64,000 nucleotides of DNA from the NCBI GenBank assembly GCA_024734555.1, contig JANPWX010000444.1:372001-436000 (forward strand). The letters are read 5' to 3'. Each line of letters begins with the position of its first letter. Within the stretch, counting starts at the first letter, position 1. The notes under the pieces were generated by a model. That model saw nothing but the letters and a program-made list of their open reading frames with translations. It was not told the origin of the DNA and searched no databases. Positions 12,701 to 25,779 of the stretch are shown here, piece by piece. The DNA is from Trochalopteron elliotii (lineage: Eukaryota > Chordata > Aves > Passeriformes > Leiothrichidae). The translations under genes and the position numbers were made by a program.

Positions 12701-15194
12701 GATATTTTATGTTAAAACACATCTTAGAGCATTTAAGGCATTATAATAGAAACCAAATATTCCGTTGCATCAAAAAAAAGCTTCTCTTTATTCTCCAAAG
12801 GCATATAGCAATACCATTATTTCCCATTTTGAATTTGTTTCAATCAAAAAATGTCACCATTGAATTTCTCATGGAAAGGAAATCACTTATAGTGTTTGAT
12901 GCACACAAAGTACTTCCCTGGCTATGGCCAAAGGTTTGTCTACATACAGTGAGTGGGTTTTTGTTGAAACAAAAAAAATCATTAAATGTGTACTGTTACT
13001 GCTGCATTGAATTCTGTGGTTGGTTTTGGCTCGTGGACTTTGTGTACTCTAAACCCATGTCACATGAAATCGGACTTTCTCAAAGTCCACTGCAGGCAAA
13101 CTCATGTTTCTGATGATTTGGATGGAAAGTAACTGCTGAGTATTTGAATGTGAGCTGCAGTTAGCATGGAAGGTACTGAGTCAAACTCCTAATAATATAT
13201 CAAAAAGCACACTCAGTAAACTCTGAGAAATCCCTAAATTCTCTCAGTGCTTTCTTTTTCCTTTCTTTTTCAGCATCACAATTCTCCATTTTGGCGGAAC
13301 TGCCTGGTCAGGCTTGGGTAGAGCAGCCCCAGGCGCTGTTTACACCTTAGCCCAAGAGGATCCCCTTGCCAGGCGGAGAATCTCCACCCCGACAGCGCTC
13401 AGAAAGGACCTGCCAACCTTCCTGCAAAAAGCAGCCTTTTCCTGTTGTTATACAGCAACAGCCACAACTTAATGAATTTGAATAGAGAAAGGTTCAACGT
13501 CTTTTTCTGACTGAGGATTTTGCAGTCCTGGAGAATGCTTTAATTACTGAGCTGTGCTGGGGCATGTACATTTTCCTATTATTATCCTGAAAGTATGCCA
13601 GGACAATTTTTTTTTCCTTTTATACACATAGTAAGTGGGAAACAGAACTATTTCTCATAAAGAAGAGAAAACATATGACTAAACCCCATTTTATCACTAG
13701 GGTAAAAAGTCCATAACCTTGTATAGAATGTTTTGCCTAAAAATATCATCTGAGAGGAAAAAGGGGCCATTTTGATGCTCAGGTAACTTATAACTGTAGG
13801 GTGGGAAAAGATATCTGACTTACAGTAACATAGCAGAAGCTATGGGAAAACAAATTAACAAACTGAAATTAAAATCAAAAGACTCCAACCTCACATTACA
13901 TTCATGAAAGCAAGCTGACTTTTATTTAAGACCTGAAGGCTTTGGCCAGAGTATTTCACCTAAGAGGGAAAGAAATATCATGAAAACTTAGCAGCAAAAA
14001 TAACAGCTAGAAAGCATAGATATACCTACAGAAAAAGAACTGAAATAATAATAATAAAAAAAAGCTGAAAGACCTTTCTCAGGAATGAAGGAAATAAATC
14101 AAAAATAATTAAGACCCTTGCTTGGGGCTAGCTAGTATAAATCAAAAAAGCCTTAGGTTGAAAAGAAAATTTAATTTCAAATCCCTTCCTTGTGCCAAAG
14201 ATTTATCATTTTTAATGCCCAGTGGGGCCAGAATAGGTTTTTTTTTCTCTTAACCCTAAAGAGATGCACTTCTCTTTTTGTTGATAAGTCCAGGTGACTT
14301 GTATGTTACTAAGCATTCTGAAATTTTTTATATCTCATTCTTCTTTCTTGTTTAAGAAAACAAAAATGGTTTTAATATCTCAATATCTTGGATTTGATTG
14401 GTTACTGTAAAAAATAATTAGTCTTGGAAAAGTGAAATAGGAAGTTTCTTTTTCCAAGACATTTTAGTTCTCCATCATGACTATCACCTTGCTTGCGTCA
14501 CTCCATTTTAAATGCTTTTCCATATCTGAGTCTAGCAATCAGGCTGAACTACCAGCTGATAAGTACAATTCTGTAATTGTTACATACTCAGTCATTGGTG
14601 TTGCAATTCAGACTAATCTGAGACCAAAACTCTCATTATTATCCTGCAAGGAAATCTCATTTGATTGCATAAGGCAGAATTTTGGTCAAATCAATAGTGC
14701 CGCCATGATGAGGGATGTGGCTGGGAAATGCAATCTGAAAAACACCCAAGACCATGAACAGAAATGTGATTAGTGAAATCTGTAATGTCCTGATATTTGA
14801 GCCTCAAATGACCATCTCTAGCTAATGAAATGAAAAATCATGTCAAGGTGCAAAAGAGGAACGAGGACAGAACAGTGTAAGGCAGCAAAAGCATGGGAGA
14901 GGGCAGAAATAAGCTTTTCCTGTTTTATTTCTGTAAGTAATGCCATCACTGCAAGAAAACTGTGAAAGAAAATAACAGCAAATAACAGTTATGGAATATG
15001 AAGGAGAAGGTAGAACTATAGTACAAAGGAGAAGGCACAGAGGCACAGAGGGAAAAGGGAACCATCAGGTCTTTACCATCAGGTCTGAGATGAGATGGGT
15101 CTGATTATCTGAGACATGATCAGCCAGCTCAGAAAGGTAGAAAAGCTGAAATCAGTGGGAAAGAACTTGGTTGCTCTTTATGATTAAGCACTTG
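9787..15194. other. Non-coding DNA, nothing firmly recognised
   Basis: No gene or classified repeat was seen. A pocket at about 13270-13450 is markedly richer in G and C than its flanks and contains several CpG sites (for example GGCGGAAC, GGCGCTG, GACAGCGC). It may be an old LTR or a regulatory segment, but no boundaries could be found. The strip at 14470-14760 has balanced composition and one open frame of 98 codons without any recognised domain. Confidence 0.5.
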
Positions 15195-15475
15195 AATTAT
15201 AAGAATGTTCAGTTGGAGAAAACAATGAACAATTCAATGTGTCTGGCTCAGAATAACTTCTGTGATCCCTGGACACTAAGTCATATCACCCCCATTGTCA
15301 GGCAACTCCAGTGGCTGCTCATTAATTTCAGAAACCAGTGTAAAAGGAACTTCTTGATTATAAAACTCTCCATGAGCTTGCTCCAGTCTCTCTCTACTTC
15401 CTCTGCACATCTAGCACTGGCTTTCTCTTTTTCCCTCCAGACAACACTGCTGGTGTGATTAAAAGCTCTTGTTTC
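15195..15475 (+). mobile_element. Ancient L2-like LINE remnant (end of reverse-transcriptase ORF)
   Basis: The plus-strand frame at 15171-15458 encodes 'HITPIVRQLQWLLINFRNQCK' in its middle (shown here as HITPIVRQLQWL then INFRNQCK). This closely follows the C-terminal signature of L2/CR1-clade non-LTR retrotransposon ORF2 proteins, in which a D/HxI(T)PIL..LHWLP(I/V).FRI.FK(I/L)LLL motif precedes the 3' UTR. The usual proline after WL is replaced by leucine, and the downstream frame decays. L2-type elements are long extinct in birds, which fits the divergence. It is a fossil fragment, not a gene. Edges are approximate and a relative such as another CR1-clade family cannot be excluded. Confidence 0.58.
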
Positions 15476-16974
15476 CACTGTGCCACAACATCACTTACTT
15501 TCCTGGTTTGCCAGTAGCTGTATGAACACAGATTATTAATAGAGCTTGTGCTGTCAGAGCAGGAAAACAAACCACTACCGAGAAACTGTAATGTGTTGGA
15601 TTTTGAGCAAAGAACAATTCATGCCTGAAGATGCATTTTCAGTCCTGCAGCTGGATAAGCAATGTTTAACAAACGTAGAAGTTTGTGGCTGCGATGTGGC
15701 TGCTATTGTGCATGATGTCCAGTGATATTGTAATTCCCCTCTTGTCTCTAATGTGCAAAAAAATCTGATAGAAGGAAGTAGAAAGGTATTAATACCTATG
15801 AATTAGCTCAGGACTAACCTAGTGTGCCAGAAAACAGGAATATCTAAAGTAGGCTTTCAAAAACACTTGAGGAAGATCAATACTTTAATTTGTGAAAGAC
15901 TGTCAGATTCCTGTTACTTCCATTGCATATCTGTTGCTTGTTACAAATCTGATTAGCTATCCCACCTTGTTAAGGCTCTCTGGTGTTCATGTGTAAGCTC
16001 TTAGTTTGACTTTTGATACTGCTTTTGGGCCGATATATGGATTGATTTTTAAGATTAATTTCTCACTTATTTTTTGTTAGTAAAAAATATGATAAAGATG
16101 TAAACAGAAACAGAGCATCTCAGAAATAAGAGTTTGCTTTCCAAATACCAATGCCTTTAAAGGCAGCCAACCCCATTACCCCATTCCTCTTGCAGCCACA
16201 AGTGGCCTGGTTTAGAAAGATTCCAAAGGAATGAAAATTAATTAATGAGCTTAGCTTTTCTGTATCACATGTCATGAGGAGGCACATGCCAGCACCTGCC
16301 CAGGTGAATATAGTCTTTTCACTGAATATAATCCTTCTCTAACAGAATAACAGAATTTGGACATACAGTTCTACTTTAAAAATGTTTTACTGCAGCCTCT
16401 TTATGTCATTCTTTGGTTATCAGTCATTACAACATCCATACATAACTAATCCAGGCTTCTGCCCAGCCCAGAACTCTTGGCGCTCTACAGAATTCGGGCG
16501 CGGAACAACCAATCTAAATATACTTCTATGCTCTATGACTGAACAAAGAGTGAAGATTAAAAATTATAGAATATGTGACAGTTTATTTTTTCCTACTTCC
16601 GCACATGCACAGGAGTGCGGTTATTACACTATCTCTGATGCATAAAGTTAAATTATTTTATTTCAGTTGAAGGTCTACCTGAGATCATCAAAGTGTTGTG
16701 ATCTGAAATAAAGAGTTTATCCAAAACAACTTTTTTCCCACTCTTTAACATTGATATGGAGAAACACAAGCAGTATCTCAGATAAGTGTGAGACCTGGAG
16801 AGGCAATATCCCAGCCAGAATTTTCCATGTGACAGAAGGCAATGACTGAATCAGATCTTACTTTTCCCCTGTCCTGGGTTGCAGTATAAGATATGCACAA
16901 AGTATTCTATCACCATCTTCATGAACTGTTGAAACCAATTGCTGAAGTAGTCTTCTCCCAGGTCCCCCTCCCTC

Positions 16975-17063
16975 TTCTGTTAATGTGTCCTCTGTTAAGG
17001 TGTCTTCTGTTAAGGTGTCTTCTGTTAATGGGTCTTTTGTTAATGGGTCTTCTCTTAATGGTC
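16975..17063 (+). repeat. 15-bp minisatellite, about 6 units, within the LTR
   Basis: Six consecutive units follow the pattern TTCTGTTAAKGKGTC: five of 15 bp (16975-17049) and a last one of 14 bp. Because 15 is divisible by 3 the array is open in some frames and gives a meaningless leucine-rich five-residue repeat, which should not be read as a protein. Minisatellite expansion within the U3 region is a common source of length difference among copies of an LTR family. Confidence 0.93.
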
Positions 17064-17350
17064 TGCTGCATCACTCATAGCTAACTCCCTCTGGGAGTTA
17101 TCTCTCTTTAATGGGCCATCAAGGACCCCTTGTATGACTCATTATCCCATTGTGAGATGCTCTGCCCAGGGGGAGGAGCCAAGCATTCTCACCTGGATAT
17201 AATCTGGGATTTGGAACAATAAGGGGGACCTTACCCACTGGATTCCCAGAGGATCAAAGCTACCAGACCTTTCTATGGGATCACTGCTTCCATCATCCCA
17301 CTCAGGTTGTATTCTGACTCTGTCAGTGGTTTTTTGTATTATTGCATCTA

Positions 17351-17425
17351 TTTTATTTTATTTTATTTTATTTTATTTTATTTTATTTTATTTTATTTTA
17401 TTTTATTTTATTTTATTTTATTTTA
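17351..17425 (+). repeat. (TTTTA)15 pentanucleotide microsatellite
   Basis: Fifteen uninterrupted copies of TTTTA lie in the LTR between its TATA region and the ATTAAA signal, followed by a TTC-rich stretch (17428-17448). Perfect arrays of this length are usually length-polymorphic. Confidence 0.97.
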
Positions 17426-18904
17426 TTCTTTTTTCTTCTTCTTCTTCCTATTAAATTGTATTTCTGACTTGGAGCCTCTCACTTGTTTTGCTTTCAAACC
17501 ACTACATCCCCCTACACAAATGAACCCTAGCTGCTGGTTTAAAGGCTGAGATCACATGAGGGAGTGGCTGTTGGCATAGCATGGAGAGCTGTCCCTTTGA
17601 GAGGTGCTTCAAACCAGCCAGACCAAGCTGCCATGTTGGCACTGACTCATGTAAGGAATGACTTGGAAGGTAAGGGCTGGATGAAGCAAATACCTGCCAT
17701 CTAACTTCATCCTAAGGAGGTTCCCAATCAAACCTGATATGGAAGACTTGGGTTGTAATTGCCTGTGGTGTGTCATTAAGGCAGCCCTTCAATGCAATGT
17801 TCCCTTTGAGTAGAGCTACCATTTTCTGCCAGACAGGTTATTGACAAGCAATGAATTTCTATTCAGAGGTGAGGCAAAATATATAAGGAAGTAATCTGAA
17901 AGACCCTACTGAAATTACAGGGTTGGGAGACATTTTTCCTGAAAATTATAGATGTGTCCTAACAAAATCTGTTGACAGAATGAAGCAGAGAGGCAGAGAG
18001 GTATTATGAACAGAGGATAGACTGTACAGAAAGAACATAAGCTTCACCTTAAAGCTGAAATAAAAATGGGGTGAAAGGTACAGAATATGAGAATAGAATA
18101 GTACAGAAAGAGTCAGAATGCAAGGCCTCACACTGGGAGAATAAAATAATGTTGATTTCTGCAATGAGCCTGGAGATAATGGACTGTGATGACTGAATAA
18201 AATAAATTGATCCTTGTTTTGATCTCATTATGTGTATAATTCATCAATGCAGTGCCTGTGAAAAGTGAAAGTTTAAAATGCAGCCATCAAGCTGTTTTCA
18301 AGTAAGCCTAGGAAATCTTCAGCCTATTGTGCAGAAAGCCAGTAAGAGTTCAGTGAACACTGTGCAGAGCCATTACCACAAAAGAGGGATTCAGATTGGA
18401 ATTGGTACAGACACATAAGAATGATTAAGGCACTGTAAGGCCTGTCTTACTAAGGCACGCTAGGAGACTGGGTTTGTCCAGCAGCCCAAAATGTACAACA
18501 AAAGGGAGAAGACTGATTTGTCTTTGTGCATCAAGAAGAGAAAACGTCAAGCAGTAACATTAAAGACAAGGACAGTGCTGAAACAAGGACAAATGGAGAC
18601 AAAAATCCTGTGCATACATATATCATAAATCAGAAAAAAGTTTTTAACCTACAAAGCAACTGGAGGGTCAAAGAGTAAGACATCAAAAGAAATTGCTTGG
18701 CATGTTTTCAGAAGGATTCTCCCGTCCCTAATACAGAATCACAGAATTGATGACGCTAGTATTTTGCACCATTCCAGCCTTCATGCTAAACCCCATGGGA
18801 CAGTTTCTGGTATCTTTGCTTATGTTTGACAATTTATCAGTCTCGTTTCTGTTATAAATTTTGCTGCACTGTTCCCTGACTGACCTGAAGAAGCCCCAGT
18901 ACAC

Positions 18905-19095
18905 TCCTGTTCAATCTGTTTGTGTGACAGGACCTGGGCCGAAAGAGAGCTCCAGCTTACTCACAGGGTTACAGTTTAATCTGTACAGCTACCTCAAGGA
19001 AATCATAGGTGAAAGCAAGGCACTATCATAAGTGAACAAAACTAAGTGAAAAAAAGGGGTCAATCCCATAAGACACTTAATAGAGACAGATAGGT
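18905..19095 (-). mobile_element. Possible LTR remnant (R/U5-like), reverse orientation
   Basis: On the minus strand a variant poly(A) signal ATTAAA at about 18976 is followed by a G+C-richer tail with CTCTCTTTCGGCCCAGG and an end resembling CCTGTCACACA, which is the look of an avian LTR 3' end. No TG/CA pair with a matching flanking duplication could be found, so the element may be truncated, or the resemblance may be accidental. Confidence 0.3.
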
Positions 19096-19372
19096 AAGTT
19101 CAAGTCGTCACTGAAGACAGACTTTAAAAGGAAGAAATCAGACGGTATTCAGTACACCTATGAATAGAAGACTAAGATTATTTTTTTCAGGCTGAGAGTC
19201 AGGGACACACACAGTAAAATGTTAGAGTATATCAAATGACTGGTGTCTGATGTTAAAGGCAAAATTTTAGCCATTCCTTGATTTTGTGAAATGACCAGAC
19301 ATGTCTTGTCTCTACCCAGAAAAAGCTCAAACATGTCCAACATGGAATTTATGTACTGAACTATGTATGCCT

Positions 19373-19430
19373 ATACACACACACAAGTACGCACGCACAC
19401 ATACACGCACACACACTCTCTCTATATATG
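19373..19430. repeat. Imperfect (CA)n / (CT)n / (TA)n simple repeat
   Basis: A run of ACACACAC interrupted by AAGTACGCACGC and ATACACGC, followed by CTCTCTCT and TATATAT. It is a compound, decayed dinucleotide microsatellite. Confidence 0.9.
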
Positions 19431-22400
19431 CTATTTACTTATAACTAAAGGAAGAGAAAAATATAAATACTGATGTACAAGATGAAAAAAGAAAAGGAAA
19501 ATAGAAATATATGTGCCAGGTGCGCACTGGTATTTATACACTTTCAGTGAATTTGCAGTTTTATAAGGTTTTTTTCTGTTCTACACCAAAATGTTAGTAA
19601 CACATAATAAAATGTGTTCATTATTTATTATTGACAAACAAATTATGCACATACTCCCCTAGAGCGAGAAAACTGGAGATAAATAATCTGCAAAGAAAGA
19701 GGAAATACAGGACCATCTAGGCAAACAAGGAAGGAATCCTTTAATGACTGGAAAAACATACTGATACACGATAAACAGCCACCCGGGAGTTACACAGATG
19801 ATTTGGAGATAAATTAAATAGCTTCCCAAGAGAGATCAAGTGTTGGTACATATTCGTCAATAACCATTCTGAAGTGATAAGGAACTCTCCATGGCCATCT
19901 GGAAATGGCTCTAGCCAGCCTGGCCTGATTGATTTTATTAGCTGCACAATCTCATTTTTGTTTGATTGCTTTGTATCAGTATATGCATTAGGGGAGAAAG
20001 CATTTGCAATTTTCTCATGTCTGCTGTTTGCTCCTCTGGACTATGTTCCTCTCCATTTTCAAAGTCAATACAATTTTTCTCCCCTCTAAGAAAAGGCCTA
20101 TTTTTACTCTGCTGCTTCGAAGTGGTATCCTCCTGAAAAAGAGTGGAGGGGGAAAAGAGCAGGATTTCACATTTACCCTGAGGATATAAAGCAGAAAGAC
20201 AAGTTTGGTGTGTGGTGATGAAAAGGCCTTCCCCAGTGCATTCCTGGGTGATCCTACCTGTTAACACTTGCACTGCAGAATTTACACTTATTTCTCACAC
20301 CAAGAAATGTCTTACCCCTAGGAATATTTGAAGATTCTGTGCATAGCCATGGAGAATGGGATTTGGCATTTCACAAAAGATGCAATATAAAAGTCACTCT
20401 GTCAAATATCAGGGAAAATCACCTAATGTTTAATGAGTCTGAAAGGGAGAAGTTTCACAATACAATTCCATCTAATAATTATTCTAACATTTTATAAATT
20501 CCTTCTCCTTGTATACTCCTCCAGTGATTGAATCTTAATTCCAAAATACATGGTAAACACTTTGGCGTATTTTCAATAGAGTCTCTGTTTTCACAGCAGT
20601 AAGCCACAAAATGTACATTTGAATTTACTGGTTAGAGCTATCAGTCCTGCTGAACAGGGAAGGAGCAAAGGAGACCAGATGAATAGTTTGGATAATATTT
20701 TTTATTATATTAGTTCACTAACACAGATGTAGCAGGAGTGATCAGTGGGGGTATATACAAATTGAAACAGGCTGTAAAGTTACAAGACTATACAGCATGG
20801 ATGACACATTTGCATTTTTAAGAAGGAAATATTTGGCACAAATATGCTCAGGAGGGTTCTTTAAAATATGGCAGTGCTTTTTTACTAGATGAATAACTAT
20901 TATTCTATGTATAGGACAAAAGTAGTGACAGTTATAGGAGTTTCTTTTCTATATTCATTAAAATAGCTATAAAAATTAATATAAAAATATGATTATAAAG
21001 TGTCATATAGAGGAAGGGTAAAAGAACTGAGGATACAGGAGGTATAGACTGATATATAATCAGTAGCTTTTTTTGTAACTATCCTTACAGAACACTCACT
21101 GCTGTGATAGCTATGGGCATCCAAGTGCCAGATATTTCAAAAGAAACCTTTGTGAAACTGAGATGACAGTCGGTAATGTTGATACCCAAATAGTGTATAG
21201 CCCATTTTCAAGCAGTTTGGGTATTCAGCCAAACACTTGAAAGTTGAAATCTTCAGTCTTTTGAGGAATTAGACCATCTATGTAGCTCTCTTGGCCAGTT
21301 TCTTTGGAAAGTTTTGGTCTTAAAAGTTTGGTTTTGGGGCCAGATTCATGCCTGAATCTGTGGTTTACTTCAGGTTTCCAGGTTTTGTCTGAAGGGGCAT
21401 GAGAAACCTGAGACTGGTGGGAGGGAGATGCAGAGAGAAGTGGGGATGTCACCTCCTGCACCTGGGTTGTCCTGCAGTGGGGTCTGTCCCAGCCCAGCAA
21501 TCCCCAGCCATGCACAGAGAGCTTTCTCACAGCCCTGTCCATACAGGTGAGCAGGGCTGAAGACAGCTCCATCTCTCTTTAAAAAACAGGTAATTTTAAA
21601 TCAGGAGCTGGCCCTTAAGCAGTCTGGTGGGACAGAACCATTAATGTTTTCTAAGAGCCTGATCCAATTTCCACTGGCACAAAAGCCAGCTATGGGTATG
21701 CTTAACTACAAACCTTAAGTCAGATACACATAAGCTTAATTATGGGCCCTACATCAGTAATGAGCATGCTTAACTATTTTATTTGTGTTCAGCCTTGTTT
21801 TCTCTAGAGTAATTTTAAATTTTCTTGGCCTGTGTTCAAAAAATTGTTAGTGTAGCTTTCTATTTTTGTTCCTGTTTCTATTAATAAAAAGAGCAATGAT
21901 GAACATATATATCTTCCAGGAGTGTGTAAAGAACTCCAATGTGTTATGTTGGTCTGTTATGATTAATTATCACTTACATGTCATTTTAATAACTTTATCT
22001 TAAACATCAGCTATTAAAAATTATGTAAAGGCATTTCCATTCCAAACAACTTTGTGTAGTATTTCAAATTTCAGACTTTAATAAAGTACTTAAAATACTA
22101 CTGCTTTGGACTGTGTAGCTACATTAATTAACCATACCCATCCATAATCAAACATATTCATCTTTTCATGATGAAAAAATTTTCTTCTGCCTACAGACAG
22201 ATTTTTTTACTTGGATATAATATATATGACATTTATTTAAATAACAGAAAGTAGTCAGTAGGCTGGCTCACTTCTTTCCAGGGACAGGGAGGATTTGTAC
22301 ATTTTTAAAGTGGTAACTGGGTCTTCTTTCACATGAAACATCTACTGACTACAAATTTCACTTTTCAATCAAGGTCACAGTGATGTCTATCCTCTCCACA

Positions 22401-25400
22401 ATTGTTTTTCCAGCATTATATTTCCTTTGTTTAAATTTTCAATCATTGCCCCTAAAATCTCTCAGTGCTGATCACTTTCAAAGAACTTTATGATAATACT
22501 ATTTGGAACAAACTACAATTTTAAGCACAATCCATAAATTTAATATGTAAATATTTTTCTTACACTTTCACATTGTTTTTAAGAACTAAGGATGTACAAA
22601 AAACTCAAGATACTGGCAGAAAGATGGGAGAAGAGCTTGACTAGCATCACAAATATACCATTTTGTTGCATATACAATGAATATTTCAGTTCTGAAATTG
22701 TAAGCAAGAGGAAAATATTAACTGTGCACAATAGAAATAATTTCTTGATAAATCTGGTTCAGTTTACCTGACCACACCTTGTTTAGTGTCTACGATGCTA
22801 AACAAAATTCCCTGTGTGATATATATCACCTGTTTTGGGGACTTTTTGTGGTTAATTCAGCACCTTTTTCTCTTTTGCTGCATTTTCTTAGTCCTTTTAT
22901 GCAAGATATTGGTTAAGATAATGTTTTCTCAAGTAACTCATTGTAGAAAAGCTATGTCTAAAACTTGTGTCGTTTGCTGGCTACTAGGGCTTGGCAGGTG
23001 GGCCGACAGACACTCCAAGACTATCAGAGATATGAAGGTAACTGACTGAGTTAGTTAGCTCCTTGTTCCACAAAATCTTCAAAAGGTAATCTCTTTATGT
23101 TGGTGGTGAAATAGATAAAATGTGAAGGTTTTCACTGAAGCAGAAAGGGTGCTTAGCTACATATTTTCAGATAAAAAGTAAAGACAATTCTCTGACAATA
23201 ATAAAAAAGCCACCACTATCAAATATGTATTCAATGATAAATGTGAAGAGAGGAGGTTGATTTTGTTCATTTTTCCATTCTCGTTACAAAGAAAACTGCC
23301 CCAAAAAAGGCCACCACCAACCTTTGGAGCCAATATTCTCAGCAAATGCTGCTGCCTGCTACTTGAGCTACAGAGGCAACACAGATATGTTAATTATTCT
23401 GAGTACCATCTGCATGTTGTTAAGAAGTCCTGTAGATCCAAAGCAGCTGCACCAGTATTAGTCTGAAGAAATATTTAAAAGTGTCTCACTGAAAATCACA
23501 CGTTAGAGAAAGATCTTGAAGCATAAAGAGATTGGGTAGTTAAAGGGATATACAGTAATTTATTTTGCCCAGAAATCTGTGAACAGGTAGAAAGATTTCA
23601 GTCCAAGAAACGTAAGAAACACCCTCTGTCAAAACTATTAATGCAGCTAAAATGATACCTTAGGAATCACTTTTCTGTTTTCATAAGGGGTAAGGAGACA
23701 TAGCTTTTTTCACCAAGGCCTCCTAATCTCAACATAGGCTAAAGCATTTGGAAAACACATTCTGAACATGCCTTCACTGCAGTCACTTGGCTTACACAGG
23801 TGACACAGAGCATCTGTGCACCGGCATTGACAGTCACCACCAACCTGACCGGCTGACAAACTGCTATCCTGCTGCAGCCCCATCCAGGGTACATATATCA
23901 TATCTTCATTTATATTACTGCTTATGCAAAGTAGATTAATGTTTGGCTAGAGTTATAATGTACTTTCACCCTTGGTTGAAATACAGCTTTGCTCCTTGTC
24001 TTATTTAGGACTGGTAAAAAATCTGGCTGAGACAAATTTTATTCCTGAGATAAGTGACTTCCCAGATTCTCTCAGTCATTTCTAAACAGGTAGTATTTAA
24101 TCCCTCATGGCACCTAAAGCTTACAAGTTTCTAATTATCTCAAAAGAAACATGGAAAACACCCACCAGGTTTGCCCATTTTTTTACACATGCAGCCATGA
24201 GTTTCCATTCAAAAGGCTGCCCAATATGCCTACTAGCTAGACAGACAAATCATCTAACTTAGTACAGCAATGCTAACCTACTACCTACCTGGTGCTGGCA
24301 ACTGAGTCCCATAGGGCTGTTTACCCTGCCTGTAAAGCGGTATCACCCTACTTTATAAAGCAGTGTTTCAGAGGCTGTACAAGCTTCTCTGGACCACAGG
24401 TCTCATTATGTTTAGGATCACTACAAATCCTTCAAAAAAGATATTACTGTTTCAGAATGTGTTGGTTTTGTTAGGAGAACTTGCTCATGGGTGCTCATTG
24501 ATGTAAAATTCCTCAATTAACATATCCCTTTTCACCTATTATCTGAAGTCCTAAGCCTTGCAAGCTGTATCTTTGCAACTGGAAAAATAATATTCACTAT
24601 ATTTGTTTCACATTCCTATTTACTTTCAGAGAACCTGAAACAGTTTCCTAATTATAAAAGGAATCCAATAGGAGAGGAATTTTTCTTCAAAAACTTCAAA
24701 CCCCTTTTATTCAGCATTAAGATCAAAAGTTCTCTCTCTTCTCAGAACCACACTACAATCTTCACTCACTCACTGGTGTCTCTTGCAAGTCTTGCCTCCT
24801 TGTCCTATCCTTCAGAGATGCATACATTCACGTATGCGAACACTTCTGAAAAAGTAGCCAGAAGTGTGCTGCAAGTGCTTTTGTTTTTACCAACAGCGGG
24901 TGCTGGCATTCAGGGTGGAACAATTTCTATTTCATCTGCTTCTCTGAATAACAGAAAACCTTGCATTTTCTTATCACTAACCTTAAAGCAGTCTCTCCTC
25001 CATCCTCTTTCATCTAACCATGCCAGAATCCAAAATTTCAGACAAGGAGAGTTCTTAATGGCTAAAGGCACAAATGTAATTCCTGTCTGTGCTTGTTATC
25101 ACTACTAGGTGTTTCAATAACTAAGTTTCTTTGACTACAGAAATGAATGAAGTCAGTGTTAAGATCTTATACTGTAACTCAAAAGGCAGTGAATTATTAT
25201 GCTCATGTAAGGGATTTATTATAAAGGGTCATGTTTGAGATTGGTCTTCCATCTGCATGATGCACTGAGAATGATCAATGAGAAAATATGCAGGTCCTAA
25301 TGAAAAGTATGATTGCTATGCTTTCTACACAACTTAACTTTCACCCCTGCTGACTCTGACAGTTGCAAAGATCAAATCTTTTTAAATTTCTTTCACTGCA

Positions 25401-25779
25401 GTGTCAGAAAAAACTAATTTATGTTTTGAATCTCTGCAAAATTGTTCATTATGCAAATCCTATTTTGTGAAATAGATGTGAGGGTGACAGAACTGATTGA
25501 GGCTGAAAGGCAAAAGAGGCTATAAGTTATGAGAGAATGCACTAGAGTGAAAAGAAGAATATTTCTGTTCAGGTGCTGCTGGAAAAGTATTTAAAAGTCC
25601 AAGTTCATGTTTTTGTTTCTCAGCTTTGTGCCTTACTCATCAGAAAATAAAGTAGCAGCCCAAACCCTTTTATTCTAAACACAGCTATTCAAACCCCTTT
25701 CAGCTGTAGGGAGACACTAAAATCTGCTGTCTGCAGTACCTCTGCTCAGTTTAATAGTGTATGACTGTACTGCAGCATT

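Larger units (their letters stand above)
16870..17506 (+). mobile_element. Solo LTR with perfect 5-bp target duplication, plus orientation
   Basis: The element starts TGTCCTGGGTTGCAG and ends ACCACTACA. It is flanked by the identical pentamer TCCCC (16865-16869 and 17507-17511). Length is 637 bp. A TATA-like TATAAT lies at 17198-17203 and an ATTAAA poly(A) signal at 17450-17455, giving plus orientation. The start, the GGGGGAGGAGCCAAGC stretch, the 'GGATCACTGCTTCCATC' stretch and the end 'GTTTTGCTTTCAAACCAC' resemble a repeat family I know as abundant in passerine genomes (TguLTR-type). Five-bp duplications fit ERVL or gammaretrovirus-like elements. Two tandem repeats sit inside it. No retroviral coding sequence flanks it. 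Confidence 0.9.
17512..25779. other. Non-coding DNA with a few weak repeat-like segments
   Basis: No gene was recognised over 8.3 kb. Weak items are an LTR-like strip at 18905-19095, a CA-rich simple repeat at 19373-19430, and a G+C-richer block at 21225-21600. That block has a minus-strand frame of 115 codons that shows no recognised domain or start context. The plus strand of the same block carries a donor-like CATACAG|GTGAGC at about 21547. None of these is enough to call a gene. Confidence 0.5.

Noticed and set aside
16893..17084. Leucine-rich repetitive open frame
   Set aside because: It is the translation of the 15-bp minisatellite inside the solo LTR.
18736..18910. CR1 tail suggested by CAGAATCACAGAATTG
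   Set aside because: Only the terminal-repeat-like words match; the following sequence does not follow the CR1 3' UTR.
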